From assembly GCA_011503125.2 (NCBI GenBank), contig WWBZ02000033.1:4092001-4156000 (forward strand): a DNA stretch of 64,000 bases, written 5' to 3'. This document shows, one piece after another, positions 33,817 to 46,248 of the stretch (positions are counted from its first letter, which is position 1; every line of letters starts with the position of its first letter). The DNA comes from Botryosphaeria dothidea (taxonomy: Eukaryota; Ascomycota; Dothideomycetes; Botryosphaeriales; Botryosphaeriaceae). The position numbers were made by a program, and so were the translations under genes. The notes below the pieces were generated by a model, which saw only the letters and a list, made by a program, of their open reading frames with translations, had not been told where the DNA came from and made no database searches.

Positions 33817-36452
33817 CTATCTCAACGAGTTCTTCCTCGCCGCCTCGGCCAGCTTGCCGTTCACCTTGGCAATAGCCTCGGCCCCGAAGCCATTCGCACC
33901 GTTGCCACCAGCAGACGGGCGCCTGGCGCCGTCGACCGTGGAAACGATGCCCCTCCTCGGCGCCTCCAGGCCCACGGACGTGCCATCCAGCGAGGGCGAC
34001 AGCTCCGGCAGGACGCCTGTGCGATCCTTCGATTCGGGTGCCTGATGGTGATCGGCCGGCGCGGTGGCGACGGTCTGCTTCGGCGGCGGGGGCTGGCCGC
34101 CGACGAACTGGGGCGGGGGCGGGTCGTCGTCGACGGAGGCGAACAGGCCCTTGTGCGGGCGGGCGTGGGCCTCGTCGTCGAGGATGCGCCAGGCGCGGCG
34201 GAACTCCTCGCGGATGGCGCAGATGCCCTGGTGGTTGACGGTGCGGCCGACGTTGTGGTCGAGTTCGAAGGGGTCTTGGATGCAGACGAGGTAGCGGTGG
34301 CGGACTTCTTTTTTCTGTGGGATTCTTTGTCAGCGTCTCGTTTGCTTAGATATATTAGCCTTGAGCTTACGCTGTCTTTCTCGATTCGGGCCTTCGTCCA
34401 GCCGAGCTCCTCCTTCGTGACCATCCTCTCGAAAGGTCTGCGCTGTCCGAATGTGATGACGTCCCGTGTCCAGTGGAAGCCTCCTACGCGATCCGGTACT
34501 CCAGGGCATCCGTAGTACCGGAAGAAGCCTCGAAGCAAAGATCCAAGAGAATCTTGATTACGAGTCCACTGTCCCGCGCGAACCATGTCACGGATGTACT
34601 CCTCGTCTGCCAGGAACTTGACGACGTGGCCGTTGCAGATGACGTCAACCACCTCTGGCGACCTCCCTTCCACAGAGACATTGCTCAGCAATTGCAAATC
34701 GGGTGTAACAGGCTGCTCGGGGATGCGCATGAGATAATGTAGCACCATCAGCGCGTAACCGTACGACGAAAGTGTGCCGTTGTAAGAACTGTTGATCTTG
34801 CGTCTCTTAGCCCATGCCTTGACGAAGATGACCATGTCCCGGACGCGCTGATCACTGATGGCGTAACAGTGAAGGAGCCTCGTGTTATAGATTCCCAGAT
34901 GCCCCGCGAAATTCAGATCGCACTGAATACCAACGCCTTCCTTCGGGAAATCCAGGGGTCCCATCGGTCTTTCGCGTAGCCATGGCTTCTCCTGGCGGTG
35001 CTCACGCCTTTGTAGAGCATCTGCAGTTTTTCCTTCTACTTCTGCGGTGCCGCCCCCGTTGTTGACGATATGGGAGGGATCGTTCTCATTCAAGCCCGGT
35101 TTCTCCTGGGTGGTGGTGGTGTCGTTGCCGGGGTCCTCAGTGGTGACCTTCGACGTAGAGGGCTTATTCTTCTTCCTCTTAGCCGAGGCCTTTTTGCCAG
35201 CCTCTGAGCCATCCTCATCCTTTGGAGATGGAGATTCCTCGTTTCCGGCAGCATCTACAATTCCGGTAGTCTCGTTGGTATTGGCTTCCTTGTCTCCTTC
35301 AGGTGACTTCGATCTACCTTCCAACAGTGCTTTCTTCTCCTCCTCCGGAAGATCGTCCCATTTTTTCCTTTCCGCCTTCAGGTTCGCAAGCAACTCCTCG
35401 GATGGTTTCTCGCAGAATTTGATGATGGGCACGCGTGTGTTAGTCAGAAGACGCGCACCGAAGCCTTCATCGAGAAAGATTTTCTCCAAAGCACGCGGTC
35501 CGGCTTTTTGCGCGAGTTCAGTATCATCGACATGCAACGTGACGACAGCCAGATCGATATCAGAGCCTTTCGTGGCAAATCCAGTGCCGATGCTACCGAA
35601 ACACTTGAATTGAATACTGGGAACATCCGGGAATGAGGCGATCTGGCTCTGGCAGATTTCCTGGAGCCTTTCCACGAAGAGTTCCTTTTCTCTCAGCTCA
35701 TCATCCGTCATAGCAACTTCGGGTATCTCAATTGCGGCAAGGTCTCCCAAGTATCGGCATTGCGCCTGGAGTTGCTCCTGTTGCTGTTGCTGGTATTGCT
35801 GATAGCGTGGATTAGGGTTGTAGAGCGGAGGACCAGGGCGGAACGAGCCGTTGGCGGTTCCACCGGGATTAGGTCGCTGCAGGATCTGAATGGGGCCTGG
35901 TGCACTCTGCCTATAGTTGTGCCGTGGACCAAAGTTTCCTGGACTGGAAGGTTGAGCTACAGCTGCAGGTCCGAACTGACCTGGTTGTTGATGATGCCAG
36001 GAGCCTCTAGACTGATGAAACCCACCTCGTTGCTGGTGCCATTCACTGCTGCGGTGACGCATATGAGGAGGCACATATCCAGGGCTTGGTTGCTGAGATG
36101 GGAAACCATGTTGGCGCTGCTGGGGAGAACCTGGACCGAAGTAGGGGCGGCCAGGACCCGAGTGGCTGGAACCATGGTGCGGGCCACGACGGGACGCATG
36201 AGGTGAATTTGGTGATGCGTTGTTTGCATTTTCGGCTGGAATCTGCTGCGAGCGGGATCTGTTTTGATGGCGTCCACCACGAGAACCCGGGGGCGGAAGC
36301 GGTGGAAATTGTTGGTGCTGGGTTTGGAATGCTGCGGCATCATCATTCTCGGGAGGATAGTGGCCTGTGCATGTAGGCTGCTCAATATCAGAAGGGCCGC
36401 TATTCTTCAAGATCATGGACCTCAGCTGGTCCTCCAGCGGAACGGAGCTCAT
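33817..36452 (-). CDS. Cid1-type noncanonical poly(A)/uridylyl transferase-like protein
   Basis: Two exons (34371–36452 and 33817–34314, with a 56-nt intron) encode about 859 residues. Residues 1–235 are Pro/Gln/Gly/His-rich and disordered. Near residue 285 begins the nucleotidyltransferase core FGSIGTGFATKGSDIDLAVV with the DxD pair (about 298–300). The third acidic residue is in GIQCDLNFAG (about 512). This is followed by RLLHCYAISDQRVRDMVIFV, SSYGYALMVLHYL and, after the intron, a PAP-associated QDPFELDHNVG segment typical of Cid1/Trf-like enzymes. Such enzymes add A or U tails to cytoplasmic RNAs. Between the DxD and the third Asp there is a Lys/Glu/Ser-rich insert of about 150 residues. 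The 3' end is Pro-rich and ends AARKNSLR. The neighbouring TFIIF gene is divergent. Confidence 0.85.
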
Positions 36453-37198
36453 GATTGCTAGAAGCCTGTGAAGGCAGTAGGAAAGTGAGCGAGCGTGGAA
36501 AGTGGGGTGAGTAGAGGAACGAGCGAGACAGTGGTGTCGGGATGACCAGATATTTTGAATGAGCGGACGCTGCGGTCCAAAGTGCGAGGATTGTGCTAGA
36601 GGAAGCGCAGCAAACTTTCGGCCTTACTCATGGAGGCCACGTGGGGTGCAAGCTGGTGGATTGGAGAAGAGCTGTAGGACGGGCAGCACCCATATGGAGC
36701 GGGTGCGACGGGGATGGAGGGTCCTTGGCGACAGCTCAGGCGGCCGGATGAAGCAGCATGCTGGCGAGGCTCGGGGATGATCAGAGTTGGGTGATGCGAG
36801 GCTCGCCAGTGATGGTTCCAATCATGCGCTGCAGCCCGCATGTGCGTCAAGCTGCCCCAAGCTCCGCGCGCGCCGGCCCGACGTTGATCCGCCAATCCCT
36901 GTCCGCCGGTGATCCAAGACCAGCGTCGCTGCTGGTGAGCTCCAGCGCCCCATCAACACCGTCGCCGCACAAAGCCACGCGCTTTCCTTCAACCCCACCC
37001 AACCCTCTTCTCTGCCTGTCGCACTTCTCCTGCGACACGCGCTTTCGACATCCTGCGCGCGCTTCCTCATTGGCGCCCCCGCGTCAACGCCGCCCGCTCG
37101 TACTCATCCCGCACGAGCTTCTGCCTACGACATCATAGCCTCCGCACAACCTCACTCCACCAACCTCACCCGCGCATCCTCGCCACATATCGCCAGCC
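36453..37198. promoter_or_regulatory. Divergent promoter region, Cid1-like / TFG1
   Basis: 746 bp separate two divergent start codons. The TFG1-proximal half is C-rich on the plus strand (36950–37190). No TATA box or named site was recognised. Confidence 0.5.
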
Positions 37199-39562
37199 AT
37201 GAGTGCCACCCCTGCGGGGCCTCCTGGCTCCACTCCGACCGCTCCCAGCACCAGCAACACCCCCAACGGCAGCGCCCCGTCTGCTCTCCGCCGCCCGCCG
37301 AAGCCGAAGGCAAACCCCTTGGTGCCGCCGAAGCGTCTGAAAGACAAGCGCGCTCAGGCCAAGAAGCCCCCTCCACCTGGTGCAAAGCCTCCTGGCCCTG
37401 CTTCTAATGGCGCTGCTCTCCCGCTCAAGCCTGCGCCCTCCAGTAACCTCTACGAGGAGTTCAAGCCTCCGGGTCCCGAGTTCAAGGCCACTCCCGTCTT
37501 CACCACCAAGCGCGCACTTCTGGAAGGCCTCAGACATCACATCGTCAAATTTCAATCCAAGCACCCCATCGACCCGACGAACCAGGACGAGTTCACCCGC
37601 CCGATCCGCTTGCACCGACGCGACGCTGCTCTTGGGAAATCGGGCGCCGGTGCTGATGATGGCGAGGAAGAGGAAAACGAGGAGGAAGTTAAGGAGCGGT
37701 TGAGAATAGAAGCCCTAAAAGAGGAGAGGCGTCGGAATCGCGAGGAGATACAGGCCCAGATCGCGCCCAAGTCGAAAGGCAGGACCTTTGTGGACAACAA
37801 GAAGAAGATCCAACAGGTCTACGAGCGCAACGACACTCCGCAAGCTCTCAAGGCATCGCGCCTGCGCTACGAGGAAACTCTGCCCTGGCACTTGGAGGAC
37901 TTTGACAACAAGAACACCTGGGTCGGTGCTTACGAGGCTGCTCTTTCGGACTCGCACATCATGATGTTCAGGGACCAGCAGGTTAACCCCGCAACGGGCC
38001 AGGTCACCGAGAGGTTCCGCATGGTTCCCATTGAGAAGTGGTACAAGTTCTCTGTCAAGGACAAGGCGGTCAGCATGTCTCTGGACGACATCGAGAAGCA
38101 GGAGAAGGGCGGCTTCGCTTTGTCCCGCTGGGCTCTCCACCCACAGGGTGAGCAGCCGAAGAAGAGCAATGTACCCAAGTGGATGCAGCAAATGGAACAT
38201 GAGAAGACGCACAAGAGGATGCTGGAAGATGCCTCCATGAGATCGAGAGGTCTTTACCTTCGCAGCGGCGGCCGTGCGGATGATGAGGAAGTCAAGAAGC
38301 GCCGTCCGGATGATGACGACTGGATGAAGGCCGATGCTGCTCCCGACGCCGACATCATTGATTACGACGAGAAGGAGGACTTTGCCGACGATGAGGAAGG
38401 TGTTAATGGTCTGTTCGAGGGCGACGACGAGACAACGAAGGATGCCGAAGAGCGCATCAAGCGCGAACAGTTGTCAGCCAACTTCTTCGCGAACAAAGAC
38501 GAGAAGGACGTGTGGGAACAGGAAGAAGAGGAAGCTCTTGAGGCTGAGCTCAAGAAGAAGCTCGAGAAGAGTCTGCGTAAGAAGATTGTCAAGCGCGAGA
38601 AGAACTACAACTACGACATAAACGATAGTGATGAGAACCCATACTCAGAAGACGTATGTCTGATTGCAAAATATTTTTGTTGGAAATCAGAAAAGCTGAC
38701 AAATATCGCAGAGCGAGTCCGAAGACTCGGAGGCAGAGAAGCAAAAAGAAGAAGAGCGTAGGCGTGAGGAGGAGAAGGCAGCAGCTGAGAAGGGTAAGGG
38801 CAAGGCCGGAGAGACCACCGAGAAGACTGCTTCTGGTACCTCCACCAAGGGCAGCAATACTCCTTCGAACCGGCCCAAGACCAGTGACCCGCTCAAGCTG
38901 TCGTCATCCCAGGCCCTCAAGCGTCCTGGCTCTCCCAACCTTTCCGAGGCGAGCGGTAACGAGTCTTCGCGCAAGAAGCAGAAGAAGTTTGGTGGAGGCG
39001 GCAGCGATAGCGAAGCCACCGACAGCGGCAAGCCTTTGGCCTCTCGCATCAAGAAGTCTGCAAGCTCACAAGCACCCACTCCTGGAGGCAGCCGTGCAGG
39101 AAGCCCTGCAGTTGGAGGTACAGCCAGCCGGGCCGGTAGTCCCTCTGCTGGCAGTGCTGCAGGCGGCAAGCCACGTCGTAAGTACCATTTAATCTACTCA
39201 TTCTCCCTTTCTTTTTTGGAAACCACGATGTTACTATTATTTCATAGAACGCAAGCAACCTCTCAAGTCATCACCCAAATCTCAGCCCAAGTCACAAGCA
39301 AAGTCTGCTGTAGTCAAGCAACCATGCAAGCGCAAATGCTAAGCTTCAAAACAACACAGCACCAGCGAACTTCGGTCCTCCGCCCTCCGTCGAAGAGATC
39401 CGCGCCGTCATCCCTCCCGAGGGTGCCAGCATGCAACATTTGATTTCGAAATTCAAGGGCCGCTTCAAGCAAGGCAGCCAGACCCAACACCAATTTATTG
39501 CTAACGTCAAGGCCGCCGGTCAGTACGACAAGAACTCGAAAATGATCTTCAGGAAACCATGA
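37199..39562 (+). CDS. TFG1: TFIIF large subunit (RAP74/Tfg1), apparent C-terminal frameshift
   Basis: Exons 37199–38653, 38712–39177 and from 39248. The protein begins with a Pro/Ala-rich leader and then the TFIIF-alpha dimerisation region: NLYEEFKPPGPEF, the LPWHLEDFDNKNTWVGAYE block and the EKWYKFSVKDKAVSMSLDD block. Acidic and Lys-rich linkers follow (DDEEGVNGLFEGDD). It ends in the winged-helix domain (SVEEIRAVIPPEG … LISKFKGRF). TFIIF joins RNA polymerase II in the preinitiation complex. In exon 3 the frame meets TAA at 39341–39343. Skipping one base near 39336–39339 restores a continuous frame through the winged helix to TGA 39560–39562. This is a real lesion or, more likely for an essential gene, a sequence error. 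I saw no good intron that would fix it. Confidence 0.88.
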
Positions 39563-42500
39563 GTTGGAGCATCGACGAGGGTTTGATGAGTCGTGGTTTT
39601 TTATTTCTTCCTGCTGGAGGGAGGGGGATAGCGGGTCCAAATCCTGCGTCCACTTGTTTATTCTGTTACTTTCTTTTACGATAATGGGCGAGTTTGATGC
39701 GGGGCTCTCCGTGGAATTCAAGACCTTTAAGGGTTAGCATTTTTCCCAATGGCAGGGCGTTTAGACTGGTGGTCTTTTTTTTTTTTTGGGAGGGTTATAA
39801 CCTGGGATGAATGGGATCACTCAGGTATTCAGACGAGATGAAAATGGTCAAGGAGATTGACAAGTTGACAATTTGTGTGGCAGAGATCGGGAGCTCTATG
39901 GGAGATGTAGTTTTCGCAGGATCAGTGCGACTGATAGACGAACAAATAAAAATGATGGGATACCACTTTTTGCCGGACCCAACGACCAATGTAATAAGTC
40001 AGACGATTAGGCCGGGGTCTCAGTCTCTCTGCCTAATGCTACGGTTCTGGCATATGGAGAAGCAGCTTCGGTCTGTGAGAATGTGCCATCTGCCTTGCAG
40101 TTAAGTGGGATGCTCAAGCCGATGGCCCGCGTCAACGGTCGTAGTAAATGCAACATAGCCAGATGGAGTTTTTTTTTTTTTTTTTGTGAACGGAGATGAA
40201 ATCGATCTCAGGCAAAATGCGTCCCATCATATTGCGGAATAGAAAGACAGAGGGACTTTTCCGTTTATGACCTACTCAATTTCTTAAATGAAAAGCTTCA
40301 TATGTATCCGACTGACATACTCAAGTCTTTTAAGAAGAGGACGCACGCACCAGGCTGCGGAAACTGTCTTCGAGTGCCACTATTTGCACATGTATTAGTG
40401 TTATGGATGAATGTACCTGATTCTGATTGTCGTCTTCTGAATGGTGGAGAGCTTTCTTATATTTATGTCCCCGTTTGCGAGATTATCTGCCCAGTTAATA
40501 GTTGTAGAAAGTACTAGTTCTATGAAGTTTGAATAAGCTTTGGACACCAGCGGAGAGTGTCACACAACGGTCCCCAGATTCAGTCCTTGCCCACATACAA
40601 AATGGCAATGGAGACATTATCGGTGAGCAAGTATTTTTTAGCTCCTTACAGAATTTCATCTCATGCGATATCGCTATTATGTAGCGTATTCTAACGCACT
40701 TATTAGCGATGAAATTCTTTGAAGTAGATGCCAATGAAGTATTTGACATAATTCGTTTTGAGCGCAACTTAATGCTTTACTATACCCAAAAAAGCACTAC
40801 TACCGGTAAGCTAATTGCAATTTCCCAAAACATTGGAGATGGAATTGGTAGCTTTCTACACCTACAACTCGACCCTCCCAAAGACGACCGGCCGCCCCCG
40901 GTTGCGCATCTGCTTCATTAGAAAAGTATTTCTTAACACTCTTTATAATTTTCGGTTTAACCTTTGCGATAAAAAGATTACACATTTATTCTTTTACAGC
41001 GCTTATTCGCTTGCGAGTATAGAATATAGATTAATAGAAAGACTGCGTTAATAAAATAAAGTAAGATAAGCTTTAAAGCGTACTGGTGTAACGCGCCCTC
41101 TCGTATTGAAATGGCATGAAAGATTCTTTGCGTCTTGACTGCCACGCACTAAAACCTTAGGATGTCCTTCCTCGATGGGATTTGATAGAAAATAATGATT
41201 GAGCGACTTTACTTCTGATGACCCCAACTAGATAGAAAGCCTCTGAAGATGGCAAAATGCTTCGCAACAGATGTTGGTGAGGAAAACTTCGAAAGGCGTG
41301 CTGGCTTTTCTCGTGAAACTACATTTCCGAGCTGTAAGCGATATCGGCCCTGGAAATCGCCGATTCACTATCTGTCAACCACATGTGGAACAGTCGCTGT
41401 AGGTGTCTGATTCTTGCCACACTTGCGGTATGTATGCTCGGTTATATGTACTCTCTGTCTCATTTCCAAGTCCCCGTATTTGCGTGGTGTTGAAGTCCTG
41501 AACCTTAGCTTCAAACAATGTCAATAAGCTCTGCTTAAAAAATATTTTTTGCCAGATAGTCGAGAGAGCTGGCTCGCAGCACTGCCCAGACCTACACCGC
41601 TCATAGAAGCAATGAATAATATGTGCCGGGGTTTGCTCGCGACACAGTCAGCACTTGTGTCGTGTAACTCACCGTCGCACACAGCGGACAACAAGGCCGC
41701 CCACCACACTTGGACCCACACAAATGTCCATCATTGAAACATGAGTGGCTAGACGGAGAATATATAAAATTCAAAAGACTCACAGTCAAGACGGGTTTCA
41801 TTTCAAAAGCTGCGACTGTGCGTGGTGGTCTCTTGGACTGAGCTTAGTATTTCAAGTAGCGCGTGACTGTTTGGTGTGCAACGATGCACCAATATGCAAC
41901 AAGGGTGTTGGAGCAGTTCAGCCAACAGCTACTCACAGGAGACTTAAGCGCTGATGGCGGGGAGCCTGCCACGTCACAGGGCGTCTTTGCAGCCGTGCTT
42001 CAAAATTTATCTTGCAGGAATGGCTGTTTCGGGAAGATAAGGGGCCACGGCGAAGGCTCTATCCTCTTCCAAAAGGCTGCCAGTCATACCGAACCTAGCC
42101 TTTGTCTGCAAGCAACTCATATTTGTCACAGTAAAGTTCGGAGATTTCTTTGTTGATAAATGATCGTTGTGGGCTTTCTTGCTCTCGAAATCTAATCTGG
42201 AGGGCCTGGAGGTAGCGTGTTACCTTGAGTTCTGCCCGGGAAAGGGAATTTGCTAGTATGATTGCATGTCCCATCCAGCTGGTCATCCCGTATCTTTCAT
42301 CTAATGTTGCCATTGTATCACAGCATTCTTTATGCCTTTAAAGCTGCCAGTTACCCGACGCGCTCTCTCCGCGACATGCAGCAGTACCTCCGAGTTTCTC
42401 CTTTGCTCGGGATTTTCGTTTTTCCAAGTGACGTGACTGATTCACAATCCATGTGGGTGTCCAAACTCTATGGCGGAGAATAATGCTCCTAGAGGTGGGA

Positions 42501-42571
42501 ATGAATCCTTTTGGGTTGCTTACGGTCCCTCCTTTGCTGTAAGTATTATTCTCAGGCGTTAATATCTCTAG
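39563..42571. other. Intergenic, about 3 kb
   Basis: No supported gene. T-runs lie near 39776–39787 and 40170–40186. A notably AT-rich patch (40925–41090) may be lightly RIP-affected relic DNA. Short open frames on both strands show no domain. Confidence 0.45.
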
Positions 42572-42580
42572 CTGACGCTG

Positions 42581-43150
42581 TTGAAGCTTTGCATATGTGT
42601 CACGCTGGCTGTGTTACTAGCAAGCAGTCTCACATCTCGATTCAGTACCTGGTGGAGGGTCTTCTCTCAGCAACACATTCCTAGGATTCCGGAAGATGAG
42701 GACGGCTTTCGAGTAGTGGAGATAATACTTGAAGCCAGTAATTTCTCCGACAATGGTCATCGTCGCTTCAATGCCAGACTCGACACAGGCTGCGAATTCA
42801 ATGCTATCAGAGGCTCGCTCCTGAAAGATGATAATGATGTTGACATTGTTGGACCACATCAGATTAAGCAGATTGAATCGGAATTTATTAATGCCGATGG
42901 AACCCAAGCGACGGTCACACAAGTGCTTACTTGCCGCTGGAGAGGTTACGATAAGATTTGTCGACACAAGATGTTCTTCATCGATAAGTCAACGAAATCT
43001 GGCGACGAGTTCTATATTCTTCCAGAAACTGCACCATATGACGTCATCATTGGATTTAATTCCATTAAGAAACACCGTCTCTACACAAAGAATCAAGTTG
43101 GTGGGGCTGGAAAGCGACAGTTGCCTAAGAAACGTGCTCCAGGCCAGTAA
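42581..43150 (+). CDS. Retropepsin-like fungal protein (start unresolved)
   Basis: The frame is open from 42572 to TAA 43150 but has no ATG before MFFIDKS, so the true first exon is not identified. A plausible acceptor tctctcag precedes CAACAC at about 42667. The protein has an LDTGCEFNAIRGS segment (Asp-Thr-Gly of an aspartic-protease fold), a LTCRWRGYDKICRHKMFFID strand region, and a second block APYDVIIGFNSIKKHRLY. This matches the degenerate retropepsin-like domain often found as small stand-alone fungal proteins, descended from or related to retroelement proteases. A Lys-rich tail (GKRQLPKKRAPGQ) follows. Possible downstream splicing into a Lys/Glu-rich coiled segment (43193–43320) does not keep phase, so I end it at 43150. 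Confidence 0.5.
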   Translation: MKLCICVTLAVLLASSLTSRFSTWWRVFSQQHIPRIPEDEDGFRVVEIILEASNFSDNGHRRFNARLDTGCEFNAIRGSLLKDDNDVDIVGPHQIKQIESEFINADGTQATVTQVLTCRWRGYDKICRHKMFFIDKSTKSGDEFYILPETAPYDVIIGFNSIKKHRLYTKNQVGGAGKRQLPKKRAPGQ

Positions 43151-43507
43151 CCTCTGACCTATATCAAGTCTAATCCTAACATATACTTTAGAAGCAAATA
43201 AGGCACACACTGAGAGTCTCCAAGCGAGGGACAAACAAAGAAAGGAAAAGCAGAACAGGAATGCGGAGAACGCTCGACTGGCGGAGGCGAATACGGCGGA
43301 AAAGCAAAAAGATTCGTAATTCATGGCTAAAGCTGGGGGAGACCCAGAAGGAATTACGATCCCGTCTAATTCTGATTCAAATTTTTTACATCTCCTATGA
43401 CTATTCAAATCCTGCTCATTGTCAAATTATGTCAAACATGTATTGAGAGCGCCTGGCTTGACCTTGTGCTTTCATCTCGACGCCACGAAAGAAACTAAAT
43501 TATCGAC

Positions 43508-44500
43508 TTATGTAGAGTCTATGCTGCCATTCTGAACTTGAATGAATACTACGCATATCGCACCATATGCAACGGTGATTGCAAATACTTCCGTCCTTTT
43601 TGCTGTCGTGAACGTAGCCAATATCAAAGTCAGGACCATTTCCAATGCGGCAATTAACCCGAGCCGTAGCTTAAGAGGTTGCACAATGTAGAGAACGGAA
43701 ATTGAAGTGATCAAGATGACCGAAGAGAGCAGGCTGGTTATGACGTAGGTTACTCGGAGCAGCCTGCTGTCTTCAACACTCAACGTGCCGTCCGAACTTC
43801 CGTCTTTGCGGTTCCGGATGCAGCCCATCTGCCAGAGTTTTCTTAGTAATGTTGTCATCACCCAGAGAGAGAACGCATCATGATCCTTGTCTGGCCGGGA
43901 CACTAGCGATACCAGATCTTCCTCAGGTGAATGTGGAACATCTCTATGACCCCAAAGGCATGAATCCTCCCCATTCAAGGCGTAAGGTCCCATCTCGGCT
44001 GTTCCAAAATATTCTTGAACATCCCTTAAGTCCCAGTCGGATGGAGCGGGCATTCTAGCAACCTTCGAAACGTGATAGAGAGTTTTATCTTGGACAGTCA
44101 GAAGCATCATTTTACGCTCAGGCCATAGAGACTCACTGAATTCAGCGAGTTTGCTTCGGATCTCCCGGACGAGTTCCCATTGTTCGCCTCCATCCTTTTC
44201 CAAAAAATACCAGTCTCGCGCAAGTCTTGTCTTCAGCGGTCCGCCCTTCTTGTCTCGGACTTGAATGTGTCGAAGCTTGCGTTCAAGTTCGACAAGTTCA
44301 GCTTGAAGGTAGAGCAAGTTCTGGGTATTCAAAGCCAGGAAGTTCCTGAATATTGCCGCCTCTGGGAATTTTCCCATCCTTACTGCCAACTGAGGATATC
44401 CTGGCGGTGCTGGCTCATTCGAAAGATCTTGTTCAGGTGAGTGCTGATCCACAGCCATCTCTCCCATCTCCATCTGCGAAGAATTGCTGTAAGAAGTCAT
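43508..44500 (-). CDS. DUF6594-type membrane protein
   Basis: A single exon of 330 residues with a clear ATG at 44500. The N-terminal block GYPQLAVRMGKFPEAAIFR with ALNTQNLLYLQAELVELERK is the typical opening of the fungal DUF6594 family. The middle is helical, and three hydrophobic segments close the protein (VTYVITSLLSSVILITSISV, LGLIAALEMVLTLILATF, VFAITVAYGAICVVFI). Known family features predict an N-terminal cytosolic helical domain anchored by C-terminal helices. The biochemical role is unknown. The gene stands alone with about 350 bp on its 3' side. Confidence 0.85.
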   Translation of the reverse strand: MTSYSNSSQMEMGEMAVDQHSPEQDLSNEPAPPGYPQLAVRMGKFPEAAIFRNFLALNTQNLLYLQAELVELERKLRHIQVRDKKGGPLKTRLARDWYFLEKDGGEQWELVREIRSKLAEFSESLWPERKMMLLTVQDKTLYHVSKVARMPAPSDWDLRDVQEYFGTAEMGPYALNGEDSCLWGHRDVPHSPEEDLVSLVSRPDKDHDAFSLWVMTTLLRKLWQMGCIRNRKDGSSDGTLSVEDSRLLRVTYVITSLLSSVILITSISVLYIVQPLKLRLGLIAALEMVLTLILATFTTAKRTEVFAITVAYGAICVVFIQVQNGSIDST

Positions 44501-46230
44501 GTTTCCACTCAGTTTGAAATATCGGGCTTGAAAGGGGAGGAGAAGGATTTGAAACGCTTAGTGGGGCTATAGAGGTGTAGATTCAAATGAAAATTGCGCT
44601 GCATAATATACTAATAGTCCCACATCATCATCTCCAAATCATACTTAGAGATGCACTCCTTCTACTGGGGGGTATCGTGGAGCGCAGTGAATGGTCGGAA
44701 AGGAAACGAGGCTACCCAACCAGAGCCATGTCCAATGCACATTTATGCTGTCAACTTCCTTGGTTGGCAGCCTCATCTGCCAACAATCATGTATAAGCTG
44801 ACATCATTGGCAGATTTGTATGCTCGGAGTGAAAAGGTTAGGCTTCAGGCTGATGGATAGGCTAGCTACTTGTCTCTGTCCGTACCCCAAGATCCCGCTG
44901 GTGCACTGTTACCCCACAGCAAATGACGGCAGCGGATGTGGCATCGAGTGCTTAGTCGGCTGGAACCGGTTTAATTGCGAAATCAGTGTGTAATTCGAGC
45001 TAGTGACTTGAAGCATTGGGGAGGCGATCAATGAGGGATTCCCTCGCTCATCCTATCAGTCCCATGGACGAGCAACGGTGGGGTTAGAGAGTTACAACGA
45101 CAAACAGATGACAGGCCTGCAAAGCCCCACCGGTATTCAATGATTACCTGGGATGGTGAGATTGACTCTGATCGTCCGACCAGACACAGCAACAATATAT
45201 CGCGCCACCAGGGCGCAACTCGCGATTCTCAGATGGGAAAAGCTTCGGCCCGCGACCATCCATAAATAGTAGTTTATGGCGCCTGGCGGTGAGCGCGCAG
45301 TCCATGTCGCAGTGTGTTTCGAACAAGGGCTGACATTGCCTTCTCCCCTGTGCGTTGGACTCCGGTAGAAGATTTGACGTGTCACATAGTAAAAAGCGCC
45401 GCAATGTGACCCCGGTTGCCGGCCCGTCTCTGCAGGAACCCGATACAGATTCAGTGCCTTTGTACTCCTTCTCAGCGTCTCTTGTGACAACGACACAGAT
45501 ACACGAGGGTATGGCAGCCGACCGCTAGCGTAATGTGCTTCTTCCGAGCACAGACGCGGTTTTAACCTATCATAACACGAAAATACAGACAAAACCATTG
45601 GTCTGCAGGGATTTAGAATCATCGAGTTAGCGGTCGGCCACAATACGTCTCTGTATAATCAGAAAGATTTGCCTTATCAGACTACTGAGTGTTGTTTTGT
45701 TTCGGTTGAAAAAAGAACATATCAAAAGCAATTAGCCCTCGGCCTTTACAGGAATTAGATTTGCCAGCAATTCGAAACCTTTCAACGCCCACTTCTGTTG
45801 CTAGATGTTCTCTTCATTACTCTATTTACCCCAAATGACCTCATGTAAGATCTTGACACAACGGAAGTAGCGAAACACCGCTCCAAAGGGCGGAGCACAG
45901 CTCGCTAAGTTACGTTACACGACTCCATCCTGCGCGTGGAAGCTTTCAGTGTCTCGCAGCCAGCCCCAACCCAGCCATTCTGCACGATATGCCTGATGTG
46001 GAAAAGTCAGCAGCAGATCAACACCTGTGAATCCCAGGTCGAAAAAGCAGAGCCATACATTGATCCAGGAACAACAGTTTTGTTGGGTTAAGGCTGCTCC
46101 TGTCAACAAAGCTGCATTCCAGAGCGCCCTTTTCTAGGCCACAATCCTTCCAACACCAGCCGAGGTATATTCCGTCCTCTCAAGATGTTTTGCACATCAT
46201 TCATGAAGGTGCGCCGTACTTCCAGCCTGA
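44501..46230. other. Intergenic, about 1.7 kb
   Basis: No gene supported. A 168-codon minus-strand frame (45137–45643) has no domain and an unnatural composition. Confidence 0.45.
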
Positions 46231-46248
46231 ATCCTGATAGAATCCGTA

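Noticed and set aside
45137..45643. 168-codon minus-strand frame
   Set aside because: No recognisable motif, no neighbouring signals, and composition unlike the real genes in the window.
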